Below, piece by piece: positions 1 to 8,143 of a stretch of DNA of 10,994 bases. The notes under the pieces are model-generated. The model searched no databases, was not told the DNA's origin, and saw nothing but the letters and a program-made list of their open reading frames with translations. This DNA is from Physocladia obscura (lineage: Eukaryota; Chytridiomycota; Chytridiomycetes; Chytridiales; Chytriomycetaceae), in contig JADGJH010001264.1 in the NCBI GenBank assembly GCA_027596945.1, positions 1 to 10,994 on the forward strand. Reading direction: 5' to 3'. Each line of letters opens with the position of its first letter. The stretch's first letter is position 1. A program made the position numbers and the translations under genes.

Positions 1-578
1 GCCACAAGCAGCGCATTCTATAATCTGAGCATCCCGAAACTTGGCGGCAAAGGGATTCTCAACTTTGCCGACTTCAAAGGAAAACCAGTTCTCCTTGTTA
101 ACGTTGCCAGTAAATGCGGGTTCACGTCGCATTACCGTGGCCTCGAAGAACTGCACAGAAAATATGGCCCGAAAGGACTTGTGGTGATTGGATTTCCCTG
201 CAATCAGTTTGGCGGTAAAATTCGTTCACATTATTTATTATTGTTATTATTATTTAAATTTGATTGAATTTATTCTGTAATAATAAATAAAAAACAGGCC
301 AAGAACCCGGCACCGATCAAGAAATTGCGCAATTCTGCTCGAATACCTACAACGTTTCTTTCGACCTGACAGCGAAAATAAACGTGAATGGTCCCGCCGC
401 GGATCCCGTGTACCAGTTCCTCAAGAATGCAACGGACGGCAAGGACATTGCGTGGAATTTCACCAAATTCTTGGTCTCGCGGGACGCGAATTCTGTTTCC
501 AGATTCGATTTTCGCGTAAAGCCGGCGGATTTGGAAGATCCAATTGCGAAAATGCTTTTGGAAAAGGCGCGTTTGTGA
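1..578 (+). CDS. Glutathione peroxidase (Cys type, thioredoxin-dependent class), 5' end missing
   Basis: The gene reduces hydroperoxides; Cys-type enzymes of fungi and plants normally use thioredoxin. Exon 1 is 1-214 (enters in frame 1) and exon 2 is 298-578 with stop TGA at 576-578; the 83-nt intron 215-297 has donor GTAAAA and acceptor ACAG and splits a Gly codon. Visible motifs are NVASKCGFT (peroxidatic Cys at about 115-117, codon TGC, so not selenocysteine), GFPCNQFGG followed across the splice by QEPGTDQEIAQFC (catalytic Gln right after the junction), VNGPAADPVY, and WNFTKFLV (catalytic Trp at about 451-453). The visible part is 164 residues, so probably only the start codon and a few residues, or a targeting peptide, lie beyond the left edge. 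The protein ends in Ala-Arg-Leu, which fits a weak peroxisomal PTS1. Family identity is very secure; the gene number (GPX1/2/3) cannot be assigned. Confidence 0.95.
215..297 (+). other. Intron of the glutathione peroxidase gene
   Basis: This 83-nt intron has donor GTAAAA at 215 and acceptor AACAG ending at 297. It is strongly AT-rich. Splicing rejoins GG|C as a Gly codon and gives the uninterrupted family motif FGGQEPGT, so the boundaries are secure. Confidence 0.93.
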
Positions 579-626
579 CAGCGTCGGGAAAAAGAAAAAA
601 ATTTCGCAAATGCAAACAGAATAGAA

Positions 627-632
627 AATAAA
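627..632 (+). promoter_or_regulatory. Poly(A) signal AATAAA of the glutathione peroxidase gene
   Basis: AATAAA lies 48 nt after the GPX stop codon, on the coding strand, in AT-rich sequence. The convergent ZW10 gene ends about 200 nt further on. I saw no AATAAA on the minus strand between 580 and 835 for ZW10. Confidence 0.6.
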
Positions 633-834
633 TGATGATTGATTATTATGATTTTCAAACCTGCGTAAAACCGGCTCACAATTTCTACCTCTACAATGGA
701 TCAAACAGTTCAAACAAATATTTTGTAAAATTTCCTTCAAAAAAAAGTACATTTCTCGTAGTGACAACGCTGATTGATCAAGATACGGTACGATTTTTTG
801 AAAACCAGATTTGAAAAAAATGATAAACACTGCA

Positions 835-3777
835 TCAATGATATTTGTTGAAAGAATTTGAAAGTTGACGGAACGTGTCCCATTTTGTCGCATATTTCAG
901 TATGGGAACCTGTACAAAAATAAAATTTAAAAAGTTGTTATAAATCGCAAAAAAACAAAAAAGCAATCATCTACCTTTTCAGAAACCTTTGCGCTACTGG
1001 ACGACTTTATTTCAAAGAAATTTTCGACCTTGTTTGCAAGACCCATTATATATCGAAGCTGATGGCTCTCTTCTTTTGATATGGCAGACAGCTTTGATGC
1101 CTCCGCTATCATTGATTCCAGTAATGTATCCACCAGTAATCCCATGGCACTCAAGTATGTATCCACTGCAAGCAGAGGCTGATTTTAAAAAAAATTATTA
1201 AAAAATTAAATCAAATTGACATAAAACCTCTTTTGATTTTTTCTACCTTCCAAACGCGGCTTAAACCATTTAAATGCGATAAAGCTTTTTTGATACTTTT
1301 TTCAACAGCTTCAAACCGATTATCATCAGTTAATGTTGAAAATCCATTTGCACTTGTCACAAATTCCCGCAAAATGTCTCGTTGCGTTCGCTAGGAATAA
1401 CAAAAAAAAAAACTGTGAATACATCATTGGACCAAATTCGGATATCATATCATATCGTTACCAATTGGCTCCTAAAATATTTTTCGCCCAGATTTCGAAA
1501 ATATGGAATCATGTCTAAAAATGTCGCAAATTTGTTTGCAGGCTCGGGTAGTTTGTCTTTGTACTGGTATCCAAGAGTAAGCAAGTGATGTGAAAAATAC
1601 TCGCAATCGTTATAAAATATTATTGCCCGAGCAGGAGAGTTCAAAATATTGTCTGCATGTAAAATGGGCATAACTGCTCGATAAAGATCGAAGATATCTC
1701 GAGTGCAATAAAATAATTCAATAGCACTGTTATTGATGGGTAAATTTTCTGGTGTGTGTGTGTGTGTGTTTTTTCTTTCCAGTTTACCTCTCATTATCTA
1801 GAAGTAACGCTTCATTTAACGTCTGATAAGCTTGTTCAACCAAGGTCTGAGCTTGAACACTGACTTGACATTTCGGCAGTCTAAATGATGTTTCACTTAT
1901 TGCAATACCATGTTTTTCAGAGTTCGCCCCTTTTCCTTGCGGCATTTCTGAAACAGCTTTTACACCACCAGTTTTTGCAGCATAAAGGGAGCGAATAGAA
2001 CCTGGTGAGTTCTGCAATATCAGGTAACGTGGACAAACGAAAACAAAACAAGTAAGCAAACCTCTCTCCGTGGCATCGTCAACTTCAAACGTATTTTGAT
2101 CTTCACTTTCAATAATTTTTCTGATCTCCATCAACAGCTGCGATTTTCTTTTGCGGGCATATGCCAAATTCGCACCAGCGACAAAATCCAACAATTCGCA
2201 AGAGTCCGCAAAAAGCATATGTGCATCTTTCATATTTTTATCAAATGCACGAACAGCATCGAGAAACCCTCCATAAGTAGCCATATCGTTGGAATTATCA
2301 GGAATCGAGGGGATCAAACAATCACTGAGAAGTTCTGTCAATATAAACGGGGATAAAATCTGGACAAAGCATTCATGTTCTGGTGTCCACTCAGATTTAC
2401 TACCAGTATTTTCTAAAAAATCTGGTCCCAAAATACTATCATGTATGAACTTTGTAGCTTCAAAGATTATTTGGAACATTTTTTTGAAGTCTAATTAAAC
2501 CAAGTTCAATTGAAAGCCCTTTTTTTTTGAGTTAAAAAAAAAAAAGACAAACCTTTTTTTCTTGGGTTAACTATTTTTGATATATTGCCCGAGACACTCA
2601 CGATACTTCCAAACTTCAGAGTTGCAGTTAATTTGGATTTTGATATTTTGAATTCATGGCTGGGATTTGCAATCATTGGTTTCACGAATAAAGCCGTGAA
2701 GGATTTGAAAAAGCTTGTAAAATATTCAGTCAACAATCCAGCATTATTCATCGATTTAATCAGCGGCGTTAGAAATATAGGGCTTTCATGATACTTTGCG
2801 CTGGATGTAACTGTTTGAAAGGTGGTGTGAAGTTAAATTCAGCTAAAATTCGCAGTAACAATTGAACTCAACGAATTATTCGAAACGAAATAACCAATTC
2901 AGAAATTTCATTTTCGCGAGAGAAAAAGAACGCTGTTCGAAATAATTCGTCGAATTTCTGCTTCAATTGTCCTTTTTTTGCCAGCAAATCTGTCTGTAGC
3001 GTATATTTTAGATTCGCAATAGTATTCATTGATTGATAAATTTTTTTCAATGAAACCTTTAAAGCTTTGTATATTTCAGGAGGACATCCTTGCGAGCTTG
3101 TTAATTCGCTGAGTTCGTCGAGAAGCGCTTTCTAGGTTGACAAAAATGGTCTGAATAAATTGAACACATTTTGGGAATGAACTCATTTACTGCATCAGAC
3201 ATTGCGGTTGCCGCACCAGAGAGCTCCTTTGTTTCCATCATCATTTCAAAACCGCTCAGTTCTCGGTGAATCTAATAGTTTTCGGTTAACGTATTCGTTC
3301 TCAATTGTGTTTTTCGACTCGCCTTTTCAAGAAGCGATAGTAGCTCCATTTTCGAGTCCAAAGAAATTCTCAACTCCGGATACAAAATTTCTGGAGTTTT
3401 AATTGATGCCTAAGAGGATCAACGATTGAATTTAAGGTTTTTACAATACAAAGAAAGTAAAAGCAGATCGCCAAATGTTTCAATTTTACCTTTTTCACCG
3501 AAGTGAGCATTTCTTGAACCTGGGCAACGTCCTCTCTAAAGTCGACAACAGCATACGCATCCAATGCAGCGTAGTCCAAATAAATACTACGAATTTTCAT
3601 TTTATTGTCCCTGCGTGTTTGTTTCTCCATCCAAAAACAAACCTCGACATTGCGGCCATGACAGTTCCCTACATAACAGATTAGCAAGAAATGAACGATA
3701 ATGGGCCGCAAGCAGAAGTTTACTTCTAGTCGCGCGATTGCCGTCTGCAAATCGTCAAGCTGTTGATGTCCCAACAT
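835..3777 (-). CDS. ZW10: ZW10 homologue (Dsl1/NRZ ER tether and RZZ kinetochore subunit), about 11 exons
   Basis: ZW10 acts in the NRZ/Dsl1 complex tethering Golgi-derived vesicles at the ER and, in animals, in the kinetochore RZZ complex. My exon model (minus strand) is 3777-3724, 3624-3490, 3409-3291, 3254-3191, 3131-2873, 2810-2553, 2490-1788, 1726-1462, 1390-1247, 1178-975, 909-835, giving 759 residues against about 780 in animals. Colinear family-like stretches are DDLQTAIARL near the N-terminus, AATAMSDAKALLDELSEL (about residues 115-132), LLSDCLIPSIP, AYQTLNEA joined to AIELFYCTRDIFDLY, HHLLTLGYQ, a linker ending FRSQL then RTQRDIL, VWKPLLAVDTYLSAMGLLV, and VPILKYATKW. Introns are 59-99 nt except a doubtful 36-nt one (3290-3255) needed to avoid an in-frame TAG at 3274-3272. 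The junctions at 3723/3625 and 2872/2811 and the first exon are tentative; the C-terminal half is firm. The gene ends at TGA 837-835, short of the usual C-terminal helix, which appears in the +1 frame downstream. Confidence 0.88.
910..974 (-). other. Last intron of ZW10
   Basis: This 65-nt minus-strand intron has donor GTAGAT at 974 and acceptor TGTACAG ending at 910, phase 0. Removing it joins SEK to VPILKYATKW, matching the conserved VPxYxPKW region of ZW10. Other well-supported ZW10 introns (phases agree and homology continues) are 1246-1179, 1461-1391, 1787-1727, 2552-2491, 3190-3132 and 3489-3410. Confidence 0.85.
1752..1769. repeat. (GT)9 microsatellite inside a ZW10 intron
   Basis: Nine GT dinucleotides on the plus strand (CA on the transcribed ZW10 strand) lie within the 61-nt intron 1787-1727. 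They end in ACACCAG, a decoy acceptor upstream of the ACAG at 1730-1727 that keeps the frame. Confidence 0.9.
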
Positions 3778-4159
3778 TTTCCAAAACAAATCGAAATGGC
3801 AGCAAAGCAGCAAAACAACAACAATACCAACAGCAATGCAGGAATAAGAACTGGAATCACGAACATCCACGCGCTACCAATGTTGCGAATGGCGTTCATC
3901 CAGTTTTTTCTTTTACATGTGGATCTTGCAATCACAATTTTTGTTGATGACTTGAGGTCGTTTTTTATTCTGACGCGTTGAGAGACCAACCACTCAATTA
4001 ACTTCCTGCAGACATGACCGTGTCAACTTTATTTCTGTTTACTTGATACAATACGTGCTACTTGCAACAAATACAATCCTATTATTTATTCGGTTCACAC
4101 ACACTTACCCATTTCGTGCAGGCATGATTCGGATCATGGTCAAAGAATTCGAAGGGCAT
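3726..4159 (-). CDS. Doubtful small single-span membrane protein, two exons; weak RAMP4/SERP1-like N-terminal motif
   Basis: I do not firmly recognise this. A minus-strand ATG at 4159-4157, just after an in-frame TAA, opens a 17-codon exon that ends at a strong donor GTAAGT (4108). An acceptor ending at 4002 keeps an open frame to a TAG at 3728-3726, giving about 108 residues. The second exon holds QRVRIKNDLKSSTKI, loosely like the QR[IV]Rx.N..xSK start of RAMP4/SERP1 translocon-associated proteins, then a basic stretch, then one long hydrophobic segment (AWMFVIPVLIP onward, about 3862-3790) that could be a tail anchor. RAMP4 is usually about 65 residues, so this is long. The 3' end overlaps the proposed first ZW10 exon in another frame, so one of the two models is probably wrong there. 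Confidence 0.22.
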
Positions 4160-4648
4160 TTAATTGCGATTATTTTTTATCACTTTGCATTTTTTGCTTG
4201 TCGCGCAATGGGTGTGGTAATTTAAATTTTATTTTATTTTTTTCCTGTCTTTTTTTTTCTCTGCCTTGTTGTAATATATTTTTTATAATTACCTTGCATA
4301 GGTTAGTATGCTTTCATGTCAAAGTAGTAGATGCGATCCTTGGTCTCCGATTTACAGAAATTTGTATATTTTGTATCGTGTTGGTGAGAAACAGTACAAT
4401 TCAAAATAAGACTAATAATAATATCCAGTCGCTATTCCACAATATTACGCCTTTAAACTTGCAATTACGAAGCTTTGCGAATCAAAGTATGTTTCGAAAC
4501 TGTTTTTGTTTTTTGATACGGGTGTTTGCTTTGGTTTGACAAAACATATAAAAAGATATTATAAGGACTCATTGTGGCTTAGGCAGAAAATGAGACGTGG
4601 TGCAGTGTATTAAAAAAAAAAAAAAAGAAGAAGAATTTGAATATCTTT
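3778..4648. other. Spacer between ZW10 and the axonemal-protein gene
   Basis: Apart from the doubtful minus-strand small gene, I see no convincing coding sequence. Plus-strand open frames at 4043-4225 and 4198-4539 are Phe/Ile/Cys-rich translations of T-rich DNA and look non-coding. No tRNA or other structured RNA is evident. The stretch must hold the promoter of ZW10 and/or the small gene, as well as the 3' flank of the axonemal-protein gene, including a run of 15 A at 4612-4626. Confidence 0.5.
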
Positions 4649-4653
4649 TTATT
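4648..4653 (-). promoter_or_regulatory. Poly(A) signal AATAAA overlapping the stop codon of the axonemal-protein gene
   Basis: On the minus strand the last codon CAA and stop TAA (4651-4649) lie within CAATAAA, so the stop codon is inside the poly(A) signal itself. This implies a very short 3' UTR if the signal is used. Confidence 0.45.
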
Positions 4654-6785
4654 GGGTATACACCCCACGCGTGTTGAAGTGACGTTTGTCGCCAAAAACA
4701 ATTGAGCTAGCATTGCGTACACCAACTTCATGCGGCTGCTTGACATTCAATATTCCGCTCCGGGTGTTAAAGAAAGATTGAGATGTTGTATCGTACTGTA
4801 CGCTTGTGTCCACTTTTGATAAAGGAAACATCAACTTTGACTGCACTGTCTATAGTTTTGCAAGTCTTACAAATAATAAACACACAAAAATACATACTTT
4901 TGGTTCAAAAGCGTGTGCAATTTCATGACCCTGTGGCATTTTATACACGGCACCATTAGTTGTTTGATTATCCACCATCGAATACTCGTCATTAGCCGAT
5001 TTCAGCATTGCGAGACCGAAACCAGTATGAGATTTTTCCACATGCTTGAACCGGCGACCATGATTCACAAACGATGCTGCGGCAGTAGATAAACCAGTCG
5101 GCTCCTTTTTGGTGTCGTCGCCTAATGAGAATCCCGTCAAGGTTACTTTGGCGCCACGGACAGGGAATATTGGCATCTTTGCGTCTGGGTATGCAACAAA
5201 TGACGCGGAAGTTGTGCTATACTTGTTATTGTTTGAAAATTTTGACTCGTCGCCGGTTGGAATAGATGAGCGGTACATCATTTCTCTGCCGGCGGTGTTG
5301 GCAGATTCTGATGCGGGAACTTGATATTGTTGTTGTGGTTGCTGCAACTCATGGTGTAACCGCTGGTTTGTGGAAGAAATGGCAGTGGCTGAAGGAAAAA
5401 AGTCGTCTCTGGCACACGAGACGTATACCATATCTCTAGTGTCTGGTCTTAAAGCACTTGGCATACCAGTTTTAACCGTGTTCGCTTCATCCAGAATAAT
5501 ATTAGTTTCCCATCTCGCAAAAGGGGATACTTTTGGTGCCGCAATATCCTTTGATTTTCTCACAAAATCCCGCTGAGTTACTGTTTCCAAGTTTTTTTTC
5601 TCTTTTTCATTTTTGAATGCAGTCTTTGGTTCTTCAAAATATTGTCCAAAGGCAATGTTCGATCGGCCACGATGTTTTCCTTTGATAATACTGATACTTC
5701 TATCGCTGAAACTGTCATTTGGTGGAATCGCAAAAATACTGCTGCTGGTTGTTTGGAAGGTTGTATTTTCACCACTTTTTCCCAGAAGTGCACTATTGGT
5801 TCCAGAATGGAAGTCTGGTCTTGTGAAATCTTTGCCATTTGCAAGTTTGATTGATTCAGTACTATGTGGAATGAAGGACGTGGTACTCTCGGTATTGTAT
5901 GATATTTGCTTCTCTCTGTCACCCTGTGGAATAGAAGTTATACCGCGTGGTTTGAGATCAAAGCGAATAAGTGGAGGGACGTTTTTTGGAGCAATGTACA
6001 CTTCCATGTTTGTGGATGTAAAATTGGTGAAGTGTCGTGTGTCTAAGGGAATATTTTCTCTGAATTTATTTTTCAATGACTGAATAGAAATTAAAGAAAA
6101 ATTATTTAATGAATAAAACAAACCTCGTAGCTGTCCCAACATGTGCGGAAGTCATCACTAGTTCGGTTTTAGATTCCCAGGGATTACGGTCGGGCTTTTC
6201 ACGAGTTTTTGTGGTCCGGCTCAGTTGCTCAGCTGTGAATGCGGAATAATCGCTGGCAGCAACACTACATAGTCTTTCTGGCTGATGTTTCATGCAATCA
6301 CCAAGAACTACACTGACCTTTTAAATATTTGCGTTATTATTATTATCCATTATCATCATTAAAAAATTTGCATGCTTTCTCGTTCATGAAGCCATTGCTC
6401 TATCACCCACGAATGTTATTTCAATCGCTGTACCTACTAATAGAATAAGACTGACACTTGATTCTGTTTTTTAGGGGGTGGGGTTCTTTTTTCGCGCAGA
6501 ATTATATGTAGGACGGACCTTTGTCTTTGTGGCAGCTGAGCCAAGAGGCCTTCCAGCGGGTAAAATTTTAGCCAGTGACATTTGAGTAAGTATTGAGTGA
6601 GGGGGGAAGTCGCGTTTCATTGTGGGATCGTACTGTCCGTAATGGTCATCTTCACACACAATGTCTGTTTGCAGGCCTTGTTTAGCGTGAGGCACACTGA
6701 TTTGTTTTGACCATGGACTAATATTTTTGTAAGGATTATAAATGGCGAGGTAGAGTTCCGTGTTGCGATTCTTTTTGCGGCCCAT
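4649..6785 (-). CDS. Probable axonemal microtubule-associated protein (SAXO4/PPP1R32-like repeat protein)
   Basis: The model has exon 1 6785-6519 (ATG at 6785), a first intron of uncertain extent (donor GTCCGT at 6518), an exon from about 6281 to 6124, intron 6123-6060 (donor GTTTGT), a large exon 6059-4898, intron 4897-4850 (donor GTATGT, phase 0) and a last exon 4849-4649, about 590-600 residues in all. The protein is polar, without membrane segments or an enzyme motif. It repeats a short theme of Thr/Ser, a few residues, then Ser/Asp-Phe-Val/Ile and often His/Pro: TESTTSFIPH (about 5893-5864), VTQRDFVRK (about 5581), STTSASFVAYP (about 5218-5186), LSTAAASFVNHG (about 5092-5057), QYDTTSQSFF (about 4798). 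It also has KKEPTGLS (about 5110-5087), close to KKEPTGFS as I remember it in human SAXO4. Such repeats are typical of proteins bound to ciliary doublet microtubules. A Gln-rich stretch occurs near 5340. Identity beyond 'axonemal-type repeat protein' is unsure. Confidence 0.5.
6060..6123 (-). other. Intron with a GTTTGT donor in the axonemal-protein gene
   Basis: Donor AG|GTTTGT at 6123 and acceptor TTCAG ending at 6060 give a 64-nt, phase-2 intron joining VGTATR to ENIPLD. A nearer TTCAG at 6083-6080 would lead straight into a TGA, so the second acceptor is preferred. Confidence 0.6.
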
Positions 6786-7155
6786 CTTTTTATTTCTTTT
6801 TTTGAAGAATTTGGTTGTTCAAATTTGAAAGGAAAAAAAACACCAATAAGAGACAAACAGCAACAGAATAAAGGTGCGAAGTGTCAGTTTAGATTAATTG
6901 GTATTCGGTCGATCGAATTCTATTGTTGCTGAGTGTTCTTCGAATGTATTGGGAATCGGTTCAGTGCATTTTATCTCTCTTGCTCTGATCCCTCGTTCAA
7001 AGGGTATGTATTGCAATTACTTCTAGCGTGGTGTGGCAATTCAACGCGATGAAGTCAACACTCACATATCTGAAGCTTGTGGGATTTTAGCTATATCTCA
7101 ATTCGTTGCTATTCAATGCCAATCAAATTTTGCTTTAACTGTTAATTTGGGGTAA

Positions 7156-7187
7156 GAGGGCACTATAGGATATCCCAAAGTGCCCTC
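7156..7187. repeat. 32-bp imperfect palindrome
   Basis: The arms GAGGGCACT (7156-7164) and AGTGCCCTC (7179-7187) are perfect inverted repeats. The centre holds GGATATCC (7168-7175), itself a palindrome on the same axis, so 14 of 16 base pairs match across the whole 32 bp. It may be a binding site for a dimeric protein, a cruciform or hairpin, or two fused terminal inverted repeats of a tiny transposon relic. Confidence 0.85.
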
Positions 7188-7217
7188 ACATTAAAAGTGC
7201 TTAAATTACTATAAACA

Positions 7218-7265
7218 TTACCCTTATTTACCTTTATTTTACGCTTATTTTAATTACTCTTATTT
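7218..7265 (+). repeat. Short imperfect tandem repeat, unit about TTACNCTTATTT
   Basis: Four diverged copies of a unit of about 11-14 bp can be read: TTACCCTTATT, TACCTTTATTT, TACGCTTATTTTAA and TTACTCTTATT. It lies 31 bp beyond the palindrome. No function is apparent. Confidence 0.55.
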
Positions 7266-7279
7266 AAACTTGAAATGGG

Positions 7280-7285
7280 TTTATT
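7280..7285 (-). promoter_or_regulatory. Possible minus-strand poly(A) signal AATAAA
   Basis: AATAAA on the minus strand lies about 100 nt downstream of the TGA ending the open frame at 7389. It is the main reason to suspect a minus-strand transcript here. Confidence 0.3.
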
Positions 7286-7388
7286 CTCGTTGAATTTGGA
7301 AAAAGTATTTTACCAAGGCAAAACTCCTTTGTGCAAAACTCAACTGTCCATCAATGAAAGCAAATATAAAACAAAATCGCAACTAATA

Positions 7389-7598
7389 TCACAACTGAAT
7401 GACCATCCCTTCCTGAAGTCCTTTAACACGATACACCATCCCAACTACATACGGATACACGATCGACTTGTCCCTGACTCCTCCAGCCCGAGCCACTTTC
7501 CACAATCTGCGCGATCTCTTTGGCAAACTCTCGAGCCGCTTATGAAACGTCTTCTCAATCGCATTCATATTCAACGCGTTAAGAATAACCCGAATACG
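7389..7598 (-). CDS. Unrecognised small basic protein or last exon (minus strand)
   Basis: The open frame runs from an acceptor-like AACTAG (exon start 7598) to TGA at 7391-7389, with an internal ATG at 7568. It encodes about 69 residues including KRLESLPKRSRRLWKVARAGG and a hydrophobic YPYVVGMVYRV patch. Local G+C and third-position G/C are higher than in the surrounding spacer, as expected for coding DNA. An upstream mini-exon, ATG-ATA-AAC at 7642-7634 followed by GTAGCC, would join in frame but needs a 35-nt intron. I cannot assign a family. Another minus-strand frame of the same DNA is also open (AREFAKEIAQIVESGSGW), so the coding frame is not settled. Confidence 0.3.
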   Translation of the reverse strand, partial: RIRVILNALNMNAIEKTFHKRLESLPKRSRRLWKVARAGGVRDKSIVYPYVVGMVYRVKGLQEGMVIQL

Positions 7599-7844
7599 CT
7601 AGTTATCATTTATATTCATGCGGCGACGGCTACGTTTATCATTGTCTCTGTTATCTGAAATTAGTAGTGGCGGTTTTAAAAAACAACTGCGTTTCCATTC
7701 TATGGAAATATTTTGCAGTATCAACTGCACTCTTTCAATATTTACGATTAACGGAATATTTCAAAACGTATCAATTGTTACCGAGTATTTGAGATTGACA
7801 GATTTCGGAGGAAGAACATATGCGATTATAAAAGAAAGTGTGGT

Positions 7845-7949
7845 TTACATGTGCAATAATCGCAATGTACATTTCTTGCATATGCCCCTGCGACGATTGG
7901 GCTTCTTACGATTGCCTTCAAATGGATAAGTGCTAGTTTTCTGACTTGA
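7845..7949 (-). CDS. Unrecognised Arg/Lys-rich exon with a CxxC pair (minus strand)
   Basis: An acceptor with an overlapping branch-like motif, CCACTAACAG (ending at 7950), opens a 34-codon frame ending in TAA at 7847-7845. It contains FEGNRKKPNRRRGICKKC. At 7849 a donor-like GTAAAC overlaps the stop, so it could instead be an internal exon; a branch/acceptor pair CTACTAATTTCAG lies further down at about 7668-7656. The composition looks coding rather than random, but no start exon or family was identified. It could belong with the 7389-7598 fragment to one minus-strand gene, or be part of a decayed gene or transposon. Confidence 0.25.
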   Translation of the reverse strand, partial: SSQKTSTYPFEGNRKKPNRRRGICKKCTLRLLHM

Positions 7950-8143
7950 CTGTTAGTGGTATAGGCTGAATTTATTTCGGTTTTTACTCCTGTTGCAATA
8001 CTATATTTTATACCGTTGATTCGCGAAAGGCTCATTTGTGAAACGGAAAAAAATTATTTTTTTGCATTTTTTTGGATTGTCATTCCAGTTTGTTTTTTGA
8101 ATTTTAAATAAACTATCATTTGCACCTTCCACGCACTTCGTCA

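Larger units (their letters stand above)
6786..8143. other. Divergent intergenic region between the axonemal-protein and phosphodiesterase genes
   Basis: The two flanking genes are transcribed away from each other, so their promoters must lie here. From 6786 to about 7140 I see AT-rich sequence with no recognisable gene or element. Then come a 32-bp dyad at 7156-7187, an AT-rich repeat at 7218-7265, and minus-strand coding-like fragments at 7389-7598 and 7845-7949, described separately. The plus-strand open frames at 7275-7658 and 7618-7929 look like shadows or chance. Confidence 0.5.

Noticed and set aside
100..125. Selenocysteine glutathione peroxidase
   Set aside because: The active-site codon is TGC (Cys) in SKCGFT; there is no TGA at this position.
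4043..4539. Plus-strand open frames of 60 and 113 codons
   Set aside because: The translations are Phe/Ile/Cys-rich readings of T-rich DNA without domains, and no start context or splice logic supports them.
4612..4626. Run of 15 A as a retroposon or processed-copy tail
   Set aside because: There is no adjacent intronless gene copy or target-site duplication; it lies in the 3' flank of the minus-strand gene, and A/T runs are common in this window.
5578..6083. Open frames on either strand inside the large exon of the axonemal-protein gene
   Set aside because: They are shadows of the long minus-strand frame, which alone carries the repeated S/D-F-V motif and consistent splice sites.
6060..6142. 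Starting the axonemal protein at the ATG at 6142 of its longest open frame
   Set aside because: The first codons of that frame cover an intron-like stretch with donor GTTTGT, and the upstream exons (6281-6124 and 6785-6519) have compatible coding sequence.
7275..7929. Plus-strand open frames of 127 and 103 codons
   Set aside because: They lie opposite minus-strand segments with more coding-like composition and show no recognisable motif.
7845..7949. Zinc-ribbon tail of a piggyBac-type transposase
   Set aside because: One CxxC in a basic context is too little; no DDE domain or second Cys pair was seen.
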